The notes beneath the pieces were generated by a model. It worked only from the letters and a program-made list of their open reading frames with translations, made no database searches and was not told the origin of the DNA. Shown here one piece after another: positions 34,129 through 42,412 of a DNA stretch of 64,000 nucleotides; position 1 is the first letter of the stretch; each line of letters opens with the position of its first letter. This DNA is from an uncultured Oscillospiraceae bacterium (lineage in GTDB: Bacteria > Bacillota > Clostridia > Oscillospirales > Acutalibacteraceae), in NCBI GenBank assembly GCA_905192745.1, contig CAJJLZ010000002.1, positions 62,001 through 126,000 of the forward strand. Reading direction: 5' to 3'. The translations under genes and the position numbers were made by a program.

Positions 34129-35099
34129 CAGGCACGACCCCCTTTCTTACTTTTCCGCAGGGAGGGAAGATTTTCACGGGTCAGGGAAACGAACACGTCT
34201 TCCAGCGTCATTTCCATGGAGCGCATGCCCATGATGGCCCAGTTTCGGGCCGCCAGACGGGTGGAGATTTCCCGGCGAACGTCCTCCCCTTCCTTCGGGG
34301 TGACGGCGAACTCAAACACACCGGGTTCCTTTTCGCCGAGGGAGGCTACCTGCTCCACGCCGGGCACGCGGGTCAGGAGGGCGTAGGCATCCTCCTCGCC
34401 GCCGGCAATCCGCACAAGCAGACGGCGGTCGCTGGAATATCGTTTGGTCAGCTCCGCAGCGGTATCGTCCGCCACAAGCTGGCCCTGATTGATGATGATG
34501 ATCCGGTCGCAGACCGCTTCGATCTCCTGCAGAATGTGGGAGGACAGGATCACGGTGTGGTGCTTGCCGAGATTTTTAATCAGGGTGCGGATCTCAATGA
34601 TCTGGTTCGGGTCAAGACCGACGGTCGGTTCGTCGAGAATCAGCACCGGCGGGTTGCCGATCAGTGCCTGCGCGACGCCGACGCGCTGCCGGTAGCCTTT
34701 GGAAAGGTTCTTAATCAGCCGGCCGTAAACGCCGTCGATTTTTACCAGACGGCAGATTTCTGCGATATGGGTCTGCCGGGAAAGTTTGCATTTTTTCAGG
34801 TCGTACATGAAATCCAGATATTCCCGTACGGTCATATCCAGATACAGCGGCGGCTGTTCCGGCAGATAGCCAATGCTGGCCTTCGCCTGATTCGGGTTCT
34901 CCAGAATATCAAAGCCGTTGATCTTCGCCGAACCGCTGCTGGCCGACAGATAGCCGGTCAGTATGTTCATGGTGGTGGATTTTCCCGCGCCGTTCGGCCC
35001 TAGGAAGCCGACGACCTCGCCCTCATCCACCGTGAAGCTGATATCGTTCACAGCCAGATGGCTGCCGTACCGCTTCGTAAGGTTTTGTACCTCAATCAT
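34128..35099 (-). CDS. ABC transporter ATP-binding protein (GldA-like)
   Basis: The 323-residue ATPase has Walker A GPNGAGKSTT (about 35-44), Q-loop near LPEQPPLYLDMTV, signature LSKGYRQRVGVAQAL, Walker B VLILDEPTVGLDP and the H-loop ILSSHIL. The C-terminal 90 residues form a DUF4162-type extension, ending SLTRENLPSLRKSKKGGRA. It powers the ABC-2 permease and GldG-like partners. The ribosome binding site is GGAGGGA. The promoter is not obvious. Confidence 0.94.
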   Translation of the reverse strand: MIEVQNLTKRYGSHLAVNDISFTVDEGEVVGFLGPNGAGKSTTMNILTGYLSASSGSAKINGFDILENPNQAKASIGYLPEQPPLYLDMTVREYLDFMYDLKKCKLSRQTHIAEICRLVKIDGVYGRLIKNLSKGYRQRVGVAQALIGNPPVLILDEPTVGLDPNQIIEIRTLIKNLGKHHTVILSSHILQEIEAVCDRIIIINQGQLVADDTAAELTKRYSSDRRLLVRIAGGEEDAYALLTRVPGVEQVASLGEKEPGVFEFAVTPKEGEDVRREISTRLAARNWAIMGMRSMEMTLEDVFVSLTRENLPSLRKSKKGGRA

Positions 35100-35645
35100 G
35101 GTGTAGCGTTCCCTCCTGAGTTTTCAAAATCGCGGATCCCGGACCACCTGTGCCCGGATTCCGTTTTACCCACAGTACCTTTTTATTGTAGCGGGGTGGG
35201 TCTGCCAAATTGTAAACAGTCTTTAAAGCTTGTGTGTGCATCGTGTGATTTTTGGGCAAACCCTTCAGTTTTTCTTAACCCGACCATTATATCATCGTGC
35301 GCAGCGCTTTGCAATCCCGAGTTTGCCGGCGGAACCGGTGTAAATGTAGATTATAAAAAGGCAGCGAGCAGAAGAGGCCTGTGTTAAGGTTGAATTGACG
35401 TCCAAAGCAACCCCCCAACGCTCTTTGAGAAAACGCTTTCCGAACTCGGTGTTCGACATAAACTCCTCCGTCCTTATACGCCCCGGCATAACGGCAAGGC
35501 GGAGCGAAGCCGCCGCCAATACAACAATTTCCCTATGCGGCCTCTCGGCTGACAATCCCCTTATCTGGTCTTAGCTCGTTTCCCTTCTCTGTAACGCATC
35601 ATTGACAACCCGACATAAAAAGTCGAAAAAATCCGTTCATAGGGC
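35100..35645. other. Gene-poor stretch between the ABC operon and tRNA-Ala
   Basis: About 550 bases without a confident gene. A minus-strand TACAAT-like box (35185-35190) could serve the ABC operon but lacks a good -35. A minus-strand ORF at 35292-35459 (55 aa, opening MSNTEFGKRFLKERWG, with GGAGGAG upstream) reads like the 5' end of a decayed gene, not a known family. Composition is mixed, and the stretch directly precedes a tRNA gene, so remnants of an integrated element are possible. Confidence 0.4.
35292..35459 (-). pseudogene. Possible gene remnant, 55 codons
   Basis: The ORF has a plausible GGAGGAG site and ATG, an orderly first half (MSNTEFGKRFLKERWGVALD), and a cysteine/isoleucine-rich end without clear structure. 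I do not recognise the family. It may be a truncated gene left by an element near the tRNA, or simply chance. Confidence 0.25.
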
Positions 35646-35674
35646 TTGACAATTCACCGCTTATCGTCTAATAT
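35646..35674 (+). promoter_or_regulatory. Promoter of tRNA-Ala
   Basis: TTGACA (35646-35651) and TAATAT (35669-35674) are 17 bases apart, about 50 bases before the tRNA 5' end. Confidence 0.75.
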
Positions 35675-35727
35675 ATATCAGGTCGGTACGGTAAGGCCGA
35701 CGGGACAACTGCACAGGGTTCCGGTAT

Positions 35728-35803
35728 GGGGGTGTAGCTCAGTTGGGAGAGCGTTCGGTTCGCATCCGAGAGGTCAGGGGTTCGAATCCCCTCATCTCCA
35801 CCA
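35728..35803 (+). tRNA. tRNA-Ala (anticodon CGC)
   Basis: The 76-base cloverleaf has a 7-base acceptor stem with the alanine identity pair G3-U70, a D arm GCTC...GAGC, an anticodon loop TTCGCAT giving anticodon CGC, a T arm AGGGG-TTCGAAT-CCCCT and an encoded CCA end. It reads GCG alanine codons. Its own promoter and a long terminator flank it. Confidence 0.95.
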
Positions 35804-35857
35804 TAACTGGACACCAATTTTGATACAGTGCGTATCACGATTGGTGTCCAGTTTCTT
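35804..35857 (+). terminator. Terminator of tRNA-Ala
   Basis: AACTGGACACCAAT (from 35805) pairs with ATTGGTGTCCAGTT, with an inner GATAC/GTATC stem, and is followed by TTCTTTTT. It begins right at the tRNA 3' end. Confidence 0.92.
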
Positions 35858-35891
35858 TTTATAATCGTTTACGGAAGGAGAGGAAGAGGAC

Positions 35892-36650
35892 ATGGAATTC
35901 AGAAAAGTGTTTGACACCATACCCGATCAGTTTGACAAATACCGGCCGCGATACAGCGCAGAACTGTTCGCAGATCTGATTGAGTACGCGGAAATCGGCC
36001 CCGGCAAAACCGTCTTGGAACTTGGCCCGGGAACGGGGCAGGCCACAGATCCGATTCTGAGTACAGGATGTGATTATCACGCAATTGAGATTGGCGAGCA
36101 TCTGACTGAAAAGATGAAGCAGAAGTATGGCGCGTTTTCCAATTTCCATATCGTGAATGATGACTTTATCACACACGACTTTGGCAGTCAGAAATTCGAT
36201 ATGATCTATTCCGCGGCAACAATTCAATGGATCCCTGAAGAAATTGCCTTTTCAAAGACTTTTGAACTGTTGAAGCCGGGTGGAATTTTGGCAATGATGT
36301 TGACCAGAGCCGATTATAAAACGCCGAATGAGGCTCTATATAAAAAAATCCAGCAAGTCTATTCCGCGTATTTTAAACCGGAAACCGAGTATAAACACGG
36401 CGCTTTTTCCTATACAAATGCGCCCAATTACGGATATGCAGACTTTGAGAAGCGTGAGTATTACGGTAAGCGTAAATTTACGGCGGATGAATATGTAGCA
36501 TTTTCCGGCACGCACTGCGATCACATCGTTATACCGGAGCCTTACAGAAGCAAGTTTTTTAACGGCCTCAGAGAGGCGGTTTTAGATGCTGGGGACAAAA
36601 TTGTGTTCTATGATACTTTTGTCTTGTTTTTATCAAGAAAGCCGCTGTAA
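35892..36650 (+). CDS. Class I SAM-dependent methyltransferase
   Basis: The 252-residue protein has the Rossmann methyltransferase motifs: VLELGPGTGQAT (SAM-binding motif I, about 40-51), AIEIGEHL (motif II acid), FDMIYSAATIQWIPEE (motif IV) and LLKPGGILAMM (motif V). The substrate cannot be inferred; the closest style is small-molecule methyltransferases. GGAAGGAGAGG precedes the ATG. The gene is visibly more AT-rich than its neighbours and sits directly behind a tRNA, which suggests horizontal acquisition. Confidence 0.88.
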   Translation: MEFRKVFDTIPDQFDKYRPRYSAELFADLIEYAEIGPGKTVLELGPGTGQATDPILSTGCDYHAIEIGEHLTEKMKQKYGAFSNFHIVNDDFITHDFGSQKFDMIYSAATIQWIPEEIAFSKTFELLKPGGILAMMLTRADYKTPNEALYKKIQQVYSAYFKPETEYKHGAFSYTNAPNYGYADFEKREYYGKRKFTADEYVAFSGTHCDHIVIPEPYRSKFFNGLREAVLDAGDKIVFYDTFVLFLSRKPL

Positions 36651-36744
36651 TTTATTCTCCGCTTCCTCTTAACGGAAAATCTGCACTATGTCCATTTCGC
36701 ATCAAAACAGGTCAACGCCTTTTCTATTGCCTGTTCGGCGCACA

Positions 36745-36789
36745 AAAACACGCGGTTACAGCGGCAGGAACGCTGTAACCGCGTGTTTT
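36745..36789 (+). terminator. Terminator after the methyltransferase
   Basis: AAAACACGCGGTTACAGCG (36745-36763) pairs perfectly with CGCTGTAACCGCGTGTTTT (36771-36789). Confidence 0.88.
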
Positions 36790-36828
36790 ATAGTAAGATT
36801 AAATGGGTATTCTTGTTATGAGAAGATA

Positions 36829-36862
36829 GCAAAAGAGGAAGGCAAACGCCTTCCTCTCTTGC
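36829..36862 (-). terminator. Probable terminator of the AGE-family gene
   Basis: GCAAAAGAGGAAGGC pairs with GCCTTCCTCTCTTGC with one mismatch and an AAAC loop, ten bases past the stop codon. The T tract on the minus strand is short. Confidence 0.6.
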
Positions 36863-36871
36863 AGTACCCTT

Positions 36872-38101
36872 TTACAGAATCGGAGCGATGGGCTTGTCCT
36901 CTTCCAGCATGCCGAGCAGGCTGTCCACCAGCATCAGGCAGCGGGGAAGGTGGAACGGCCCCTTCCACATCGAGCCCTTCTGGGTATGGGAAACCGTGCC
37001 GTCGCGGTGCAGGTAGCCGTACCACTCGCCGTTTTCCTTGTCATGAAAATGCTCAAACGCATAGGCGTGGACTTTTTCAAACCAGTTCCAGTATTTCTCA
37101 TCCCCGGTCAGGCCGTAGGCCATCAGGGTGGCGATCAGGATTTCGTTATGCACCCACCACAGCTTCATATCCCATTCCAGCTGCTCGCAGGGGCGGCCGT
37201 TCAGGTCCACAAAGTAGAAGCAGCCGCCGAATTCTTTATCCCAGCCGCGTTCCAGCGACCAGTCGATGATGTTCAGGCATTTCTGTAACAGGTTCTTATC
37301 GTTGGTATACACCGCCTGGCACATCATGAACCACGCGTTTTCAATGGAATGACCGGGGTTGATGGTCCGGCCGGCGGGGTTGTCGATGCAGGTCCCGTCC
37401 TCCAGCACGGTCTCCAGCACACAGTGCAGGTCGGGCTTGAAGTTGTACTTCAGGATATCCCCGATCACCTCGCTCACAATGCCGGTGTAATAATCGGCTC
37501 TGGCCGGGTCGCAGCGGCGGAGTACCTGCGCGCCGTTCACCAGCACCATCGGCACCGCCACCGCGCGCTCCGCCCGGGTGGAGGCGTAGCTCTTGGGAGT
37601 GATTTTGAACGGGTCGGAGGCCGGGTCGCGGTACAGGCGGAGCATCAGCTCAAAGCAGTTTTCAGCCTTGGCGAGCGCGTCCTTATCCCCGGTTGCGGCG
37701 GCGTATTCCGCCATGCCGACCACATAAAAGCTTTCGGAATACATATAGCGGCGCTTGCGGAGCGGACGGCCGTCCTGAGTGACGGTAAAGAACATCCGGC
37801 CGTCGTCATCCACACAGTGCTTTTCGAGAAAATCCTTGCCGAGTTTCGCAGCGTCCAGCCATTCCTGCCGGACGCCGTAATGGTTGCACAGGGAGGAGAA
37901 GGTCCACAGTCCCCGGCCCTGAAACCAGACCGACTTGTCGTTGTTGTAGCTTTTTCCTTCCCGATCCACCGAGGTGATGTATCCGCCGTACTGCCGGTCC
38001 AGCAGATCGCTGTTCATCCAGAACGGAACCACGTCCTCCAGCAGCTGGGAACGGTAGAATTGACGGTAGCGGGAAACGGCTTCCTTTTTTGTATGATCCA
38101 T
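36872..38101 (-). CDS. AGE-family N-acylglucosamine 2-epimerase
   Basis: The 409-residue protein is an (alpha/alpha)6 barrel of the N-acetylglucosamine 2-epimerase/cellobiose epimerase type. Signatures are GGYITSVDREGK, VWFQGRGLWTFS, YMYSESFYVVGMAEYA and RTINPGHSIENAWFMM, with catalytic histidines in NPGHSIE and WWVHNE. AGE enzymes epimerise C2 of aminosugars or sugars. There is no nan operon nearby, so the substrate is open. AAAGGGG precedes the ATG; promoter at 38145-38172. Confidence 0.92.
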   Translation of the reverse strand: MDHTKKEAVSRYRQFYRSQLLEDVVPFWMNSDLLDRQYGGYITSVDREGKSYNNDKSVWFQGRGLWTFSSLCNHYGVRQEWLDAAKLGKDFLEKHCVDDDGRMFFTVTQDGRPLRKRRYMYSESFYVVGMAEYAAATGDKDALAKAENCFELMLRLYRDPASDPFKITPKSYASTRAERAVAVPMVLVNGAQVLRRCDPARADYYTGIVSEVIGDILKYNFKPDLHCVLETVLEDGTCIDNPAGRTINPGHSIENAWFMMCQAVYTNDKNLLQKCLNIIDWSLERGWDKEFGGCFYFVDLNGRPCEQLEWDMKLWWVHNEILIATLMAYGLTGDEKYWNWFEKVHAYAFEHFHDKENGEWYGYLHRDGTVSHTQKGSMWKGPFHLPRCLMLVDSLLGMLEEDKPIAPIL

Positions 38102-38144
38102 ATGTATGCCCCTTTACCTTAATATAATTCTTCCCTATATTTTT

Positions 38145-38172
38145 AGTATATCGTTCCTGCTGCCGGTGTCAA
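38145..38172 (-). promoter_or_regulatory. Promoter of the AGE-family gene
   Basis: Consensus TTGACA (38167-38172) and TATACT (38145-38150) with 16-base spacing on the minus strand. Confidence 0.7.
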
Positions 38173-38250
38173 TAGAGGGGAAGACATAAAGTTTGACCGT
38201 TTGGTTGTCCGTATTTTGGTTTCTTTGGACGGCGGGGGCACTCCTTTGCA

Positions 38251-38279
38251 TTGACAAGCGGAGGGGAATTCCGTACAAT
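38251..38279 (+). promoter_or_regulatory. Promoter of the marR-family gene
   Basis: Consensus TTGACA (38251-38256) and TACAAT (38274-38279) with 17-base spacing. The following leader of about 165 bases before the ATG holds no ORF. Confidence 0.7.
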
Positions 38280-38443
38280 ATAGTCAATCAACCCGAAAAT
38301 CCATGAGCCTTTGCCGCGTGGCTGCCGACCGCCTGCGGCGTCTTTCTCAGCGGACGGAGGGCGGGCCTTCCAAAGCCCGAAGCCGCTTTTCAGGTTCATG
38401 GACTGTTTGAGGGAAAATGTAAGCAAAAAGCGGAGGCCGATCG

Positions 38444-38932
38444 ATGGAAGAATGGAACAGGAATCTGGAGATTCTCAATCACCTTCTGGTGGATACCTTT
38501 AACGAAATCCTGAAGGTGGAAGAGCAGTCGGTCAAACTGGCGGCGGACGAATCGGTCACCGTGACGGAGCTGCATGTGCTGGAGGCGATCGGCCGGGGTG
38601 AGCCGCGCACCGTTTCCGCTCTGGCGGCGACGATGCGGGTCACGGTCAGCACGATGACCATCGGCATCAATCGCATGGAGAAAAAGGGGCTGGTTGAACG
38701 GGTGCGGGAGAGCGCCGACCGCCGGGTGGTGCAGGTTCGGCTCACTCACCGCGGACAGACGCTGGCTTATATGCATCAGCGCTTTCACCGCCAGATGGCG
38801 CGCGCGGCGGTGGACCGTCTTACGCCGGAAGAGGTGGACGTGCTCTGTCGGGCAGTAGAGAATCTGAAAGACTTTTTCCACGCCGAAAGCGAACGCAATA
38901 AGGGAAATATTTCCCCGGGCGGCGAGGCGTAA
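38444..38932 (+). CDS. MarR family transcriptional regulator
   Basis: The 162-residue protein has the MarR winged helix: VTVTELHVLEAIGRGEPRTVSALAATMRVTVSTMTIGINRMEKKGLVERV (recognition helix about 62-80), followed by the wing ESADRRVVQVRLTHRG. The layout is similar to FabT-type regulators of fatty acid synthesis, but no fab gene follows in this window, so targets are unknown. AAAGCGGAGG precedes the ATG. Confidence 0.9.
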   Translation: MEEWNRNLEILNHLLVDTFNEILKVEEQSVKLAADESVTVTELHVLEAIGRGEPRTVSALAATMRVTVSTMTIGINRMEKKGLVERVRESADRRVVQVRLTHRGQTLAYMHQRFHRQMARAAVDRLTPEEVDVLCRAVENLKDFFHAESERNKGNISPGGEA

Positions 38933-39038
38933 CCGCTTTTCTTTGGAAATGTCCGTTTTTTTATTTTTGCTTTTCGCGGTGTATTTTTTCACCCGCCGGG
39001 TAAACTAAAACGACGTTTCCAAAGGGAGGTGTAACGGT

Positions 39039-39209
39039 ATGGATAAAAAACAGGCAAACCACTGTATCGAATGTACGGTGCAGCAATGTGAAAACCATTG
39101 CGAGTCCCAGAATTACTGTGCGCTGGACCGCATTCTGGTGGGTACCCACGAGATGAACCCGACGGTGGACCAGTGCACCGACTGCAAATCGTTCCAGTTG
39201 AAACACTAA
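39039..39209 (+). CDS. Cysteine-rich DUF1540 protein, 56 aa
   Basis: A short gene encodes 56 residues with seven cysteines (9, 12, 17, 21, 27, 46, 49) in the DUF1540 pattern CIECTVQQCENHC near the N terminus and CTDCKSF at the end. The family is Clostridia-specific and probably binds zinc or iron through its cysteines; some members are linked to spores. AAAGGGAGGTG gives an excellent ribosome binding site, and a strong terminator follows directly. The function is unknown. Confidence 0.85.
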   Translation: MDKKQANHCIECTVQQCENHCESQNYCALDRILVGTHEMNPTVDQCTDCKSFQLKH

Positions 39210-39227
39210 AATTTACGCGTAAAGGCC

Positions 39228-39260
39228 CAAAATCCCGGCGACATTGTCGCCGGGATTTTG
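39228..39260. terminator. Bidirectional terminator
   Basis: CAAAATCCCGGCGACA is complementary to TGTCGCCGGGATTTTG. It lies between the DUF1540 gene and the convergent efflux ATPase gene. Confidence 0.88.
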
Positions 39261-39297
39261 TTATGGATTTCACTTCTTTTTATTCCGCTTATTTCGC

Positions 39298-41463
39298 CTA
39301 TTGCAGGAACAGCCGGGCCGCGTTCAGCACCGAGAGGAGGGAAACGCCCACGTCGGCAAATACCGCCGCCCACATCGGGGCGAAGCCGACGGCGGCGAGG
39401 ATGAGCACGGCGGCCTTAACCGTCAGGGCGAAGGCGATGTTGAAACGCACCACGCCCATCACCCGGCGGGAGAGCCGGATGGCGTCCGGGAGTTTGTCCA
39501 GGCTGCCGGAGGTAAGCACGACATCCCCGGCCTCGATGGCGGCGGCGGAACCCAGCCCCATGGCGATTCCCGCGTCCGCCTCGGCCAGCACCGGCGCGTC
39601 GTTGATACCGTCCCCGACGAACAGGGCCGCGCCGTTTTCCTGTTTCAGAGCGCGGAGCGCTTCCAGTTTCCCTTCCGGAAGCAGATCGGCCCGTACTTCG
39701 TCGATTTCCAGCTTGCCGGCAATCCGTTCAGCCTCCGTCCGGCGGTCGCCGGTCAGCATGGCGATTTTCCGGATGCCCAGACTATGCAGGCGGCGCAGGG
39801 CTTCGGCCGCATCGGGATGCAGTTCGGATTCCATCTGGAACGCGGCCGCCGGCTTGCCGTTCACCGCGAGATAAACCGCCGCGTCCGCCCACGGGACGTT
39901 GATGTGGTTCGCGTCCATCAGCCGTTTCCCGCCGCAGAGAACGGCTTTACCGTCGATGACGGCGGAAACGCCCATTCCGGGCAGTTCGGACAGGGAGGAA
40001 ACGGCGGCTTCGCCGGCTGCCGAAAGCTCCCCGGCCTGTTCTCGGATTGCCAGCGCGGCGGGATGGGGAGAATGCTGTTCGGCCAGTGCGGCGAGCCGCA
40101 GGACGGCGGCTTCCTCAAAATCGGGAGTCCGGTCGATCCGGGTAACCGTCAGACGGCCGGTAGTCAGAGTTCCGGTTTTATCGAATGCGGCCGCTTTCGC
40201 GTTGGCCAGCGCTTCGATATACCGTCCGCCTTTAATCAGCACCCCTCTGCGGGAAGCCGCGCCGATGCCGGAATAAAAGCCGAGAGGCACCGAAATGACC
40301 AGCGCGCAGGGGCAGGAGGCGACCAGGAAGACCAGCGCTCGGTAGATCCAGTCCTGCCATGCGCCCATCCCAAGCAGGGGAGGAGCGACGGCGAGGATTA
40401 TCGCCAGCAGGGTAACGACCGGCGTATAGATCCGGGCAAAGCGGGTGATAAATCGTTCAGAAGAGCCTTTCCGGGCGGCGGATTCGGATACCATATCGAG
40501 GATACGGGCGGCGGCGGAACTTTCCGCCCGATTGTCCGCCCGGACGGTCAGAGAGCCGCTTCCGTTCATGCCGCCGGAAAGGAGGATGCTGCCGGGACCG
40601 GCGTAGACCGGCCGGCTTTCCCCGGTCAGGGCGGAAGCGTCGATCTCCGATTCCCCGGAAAGAACGGTGCAGTCCACGGCGATCCGCTCATGGGCGGGAA
40701 TCCGCAGGGTATCGCCAATTTCAACGTCGTTTGCGTCAATCTCCACGGTGGAGCCGTCCTCCCTCACCTTCAGGGCGCGATCGGGGCGAATTTTCGCCAG
40801 CTGCTCGATCTGGCGGCGGGAGCGGCCGACCGCCAGATCCTCCAGCAGTTCGCCGAGGGTGAAGAGCAGGGCGACCATAGCGCCCTCCATTGCTTCACCG
40901 ATCGCGAAGGCGGCGACCAGCGCGATGAGAAGCAGAAGGTTTTCCCCCATGCTCTTTCCTTTGATCTCGGCTATCGCGCCCCGCAGCACCGGCAGAGCGG
41001 CGGCAGCGGCCGAAGCGAGATACAGGCAGAAGGGGACGGGAGAAGGAAGAACGGGGAGAAAGGCCAACAGAAACAGGACGCCGCCGATCAGAAGGCCCCA
41101 TGGAAACCGGCGTTCCTCCGACCCGTCATGGCCGTGTTCATGCCCGTGCTCGTGACTATGCGCGGGGGAATCCTCCTGCGCGCGATCATGCCCACAGGAG
41201 CAGGCCGGTGCGGCGTTCCCCGCCGGCGCGCGGCCGGCGGCGGGAGTGACCCGTATCCCGTGCTCCACGCTGTCGCATAATCGCTGGATATCGGCGGTCA
41301 GGTCATTTTCACAGGTAAGGATGAGCAGTTTTTCCGGATAGTTCAGCGCGGCGTCCTTTACGCCGGGCAATTCGGCGGCGCGGGCTTCAATTTTTGCGCC
41401 GCAGTTGGGGCATCCCAGCCCCTCCAGCCGATATTTGCGTTTCATCAGGGAAGCGTCGGTCAT
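39298..41463 (-). CDS. cadA: Heavy-metal P-type ATPase (Cd/Zn/Pb efflux)
   Basis: The 721-residue P1B ATPase has an N-terminal HMA domain with CPNC at 18-21, a Cys/His-rich linker (CSCGHD and repeated HEHGH near 90-110), the intramembrane CPC at 384-386, the phosphorylated Asp428 in DKTGTLT, and GDGINDAPVLA near the C terminus. CPC with an HMA domain indicates P1B-2 export of Cd, Zn or Pb. Its regulator is directly upstream on the same transcript. The ATG at 41463 has AAAGGGTG; the upstream GTG is rejected. Confidence 0.92.
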   Translation of the reverse strand: MTDASLMKRKYRLEGLGCPNCGAKIEARAAELPGVKDAALNYPEKLLILTCENDLTADIQRLCDSVEHGIRVTPAAGRAPAGNAAPACSCGHDRAQEDSPAHSHEHGHEHGHDGSEERRFPWGLLIGGVLFLLAFLPVLPSPVPFCLYLASAAAAALPVLRGAIAEIKGKSMGENLLLLIALVAAFAIGEAMEGAMVALLFTLGELLEDLAVGRSRRQIEQLAKIRPDRALKVREDGSTVEIDANDVEIGDTLRIPAHERIAVDCTVLSGESEIDASALTGESRPVYAGPGSILLSGGMNGSGSLTVRADNRAESSAAARILDMVSESAARKGSSERFITRFARIYTPVVTLLAIILAVAPPLLGMGAWQDWIYRALVFLVASCPCALVISVPLGFYSGIGAASRRGVLIKGGRYIEALANAKAAAFDKTGTLTTGRLTVTRIDRTPDFEEAAVLRLAALAEQHSPHPAALAIREQAGELSAAGEAAVSSLSELPGMGVSAVIDGKAVLCGGKRLMDANHINVPWADAAVYLAVNGKPAAAFQMESELHPDAAEALRRLHSLGIRKIAMLTGDRRTEAERIAGKLEIDEVRADLLPEGKLEALRALKQENGAALFVGDGINDAPVLAEADAGIAMGLGSAAAIEAGDVVLTSGSLDKLPDAIRLSRRVMGVVRFNIAFALTVKAAVLILAAVGFAPMWAAVFADVGVSLLSVLNAARLFLQ

Positions 41464-41527
41464 AACGAACACCCTTTCCGTTCGGAATCACAAAATGAGG
41501 GGAAAGACGACGGGAAAGACAAAACGG

Positions 41528-41917
41528 TCAGCCGTTCAGTTCTTCGATATGGGTGAGGCCGAGTTCGAATATCTGACGGACATGCTCGTCGTCCAGCATA
41601 TAAACGGAGGATTTCCCTTCCCTTCGGCAGCGGACAAGCCGGGCCTGCCGCAGCAGCCGAAGCTGATGGGAAACGGCGGATTGCCCCATTTCCAACAGCT
41701 CTGCCAGATCGCACACGCACATCTCGCCCTCGGCCAGCGCCCAGAGGATGCGAATACGGGTGGTATCGCCGAATACCTTGAACAGTTCGGACAGATCGTA
41801 GAGGGATTCCACATCCGGCATTTCCTGCCGGGCTTTAGCGAGGGTGCCGGCATGTTCTTCCACACAGCCGCAGCCGGTTTCCTTTTCGGGGAGCGAACGT
41901 CCTTGTTTTTCCTGCAT
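41528..41917 (-). CDS. cadC: ArsR/SmtB family metal-sensing repressor (CadC-like)
   Basis: The 129-residue protein has the winged helix DTTRIRILWALAEGEMCVCDLAELLEMGQSAVSHQLRLL. Cysteines at 16 and 18 in the N-terminal arm plus 67 and 69 in the CVC of helix 3 make the alpha3N metal site of CadC, which binds Cd, Pb or Zn. The metal would release it from the dyad at 42051-42084 and switch on cadA, 65 bases downstream. AAAGGA favours the second ATG (41917) over the first at 41926. Confidence 0.9.
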   Translation of the reverse strand: MQEKQGRSLPEKETGCGCVEEHAGTLAKARQEMPDVESLYDLSELFKVFGDTTRIRILWALAEGEMCVCDLAELLEMGQSAVSHQLRLLRQARLVRCRREGKSSVYMLDDEHVRQIFELGLTHIEELNG

Positions 41918-42050
41918 GGTTGTCATCCTTTCGCTTTATACGAATCCTCGATGAAAAGCGGACTCACCCATTGTATCCATTTTTTAATTTGGAATTCGTA
42001 TTATCCGGGAACCAGTCGTCTCGGAACAAGTTCCAGCATCAATCAATTAA

Positions 42051-42109
42051 ATGAACATATGAATTGTTGTTCATATGTTCATTATACATTTCTTCAGCAA
42101 AAAGTCAAG
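42051..42109 (-). promoter_or_regulatory. cadC-cadA promoter and repressor operator
   Basis: The minus-strand promoter has TTGACT (42104-42109) and TATAAT (42082-42087), 16 bases apart. AATGAACATATGAA (42051-42064) and TTCATATGTTCATT (42071-42084) form a perfect 14-base inverted repeat with a 6-base centre, overlapping the -10 box and the start site. Its ATGAACA words match known ArsR/SmtB operators, so CadC autoregulation is expected. Confidence 0.85.
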
Positions 42110-42200
42110 GGGAAAAATGAAAAAAGAGGGAGAGACGGCCGCCGCCGTGTTTTCCCGCCGCGGAAATCGTGACAAGAGGCGCGGACGGGCTCTACAGGCA

Positions 42201-42247
42201 AGGAAAAAGCCAACAGGACCGGCTGGTTGGGCGGCCCTGTTGGCTTT
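42201..42247 (-). terminator. Probable terminator of the USP-like gene
   Basis: AAAGCCAACAGG (42206-42217) pairs with CCTGTTGGCTTT. On the minus strand TTTTT-rich sequence follows. It lies about 165 bases past the USP-like stop; between them is an AG-rich stretch without a gene. Confidence 0.6.
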
Positions 42248-42412
42248 AAAAGGAAAGGGTGTGGAAAAATGAAGAAAATAAAGGAAAAAAGAAAATGGAA
42301 GCGCGAAAGAGGCTAATGAGAGAAGAGAGAAGAGAGAAGAGGGAAAAGGCCAAAAAAGTTTTTTGATTTATGTTCAACACACAGGTCGTGTGGCTTGCGC
42401 AGGCGGGGAGAC

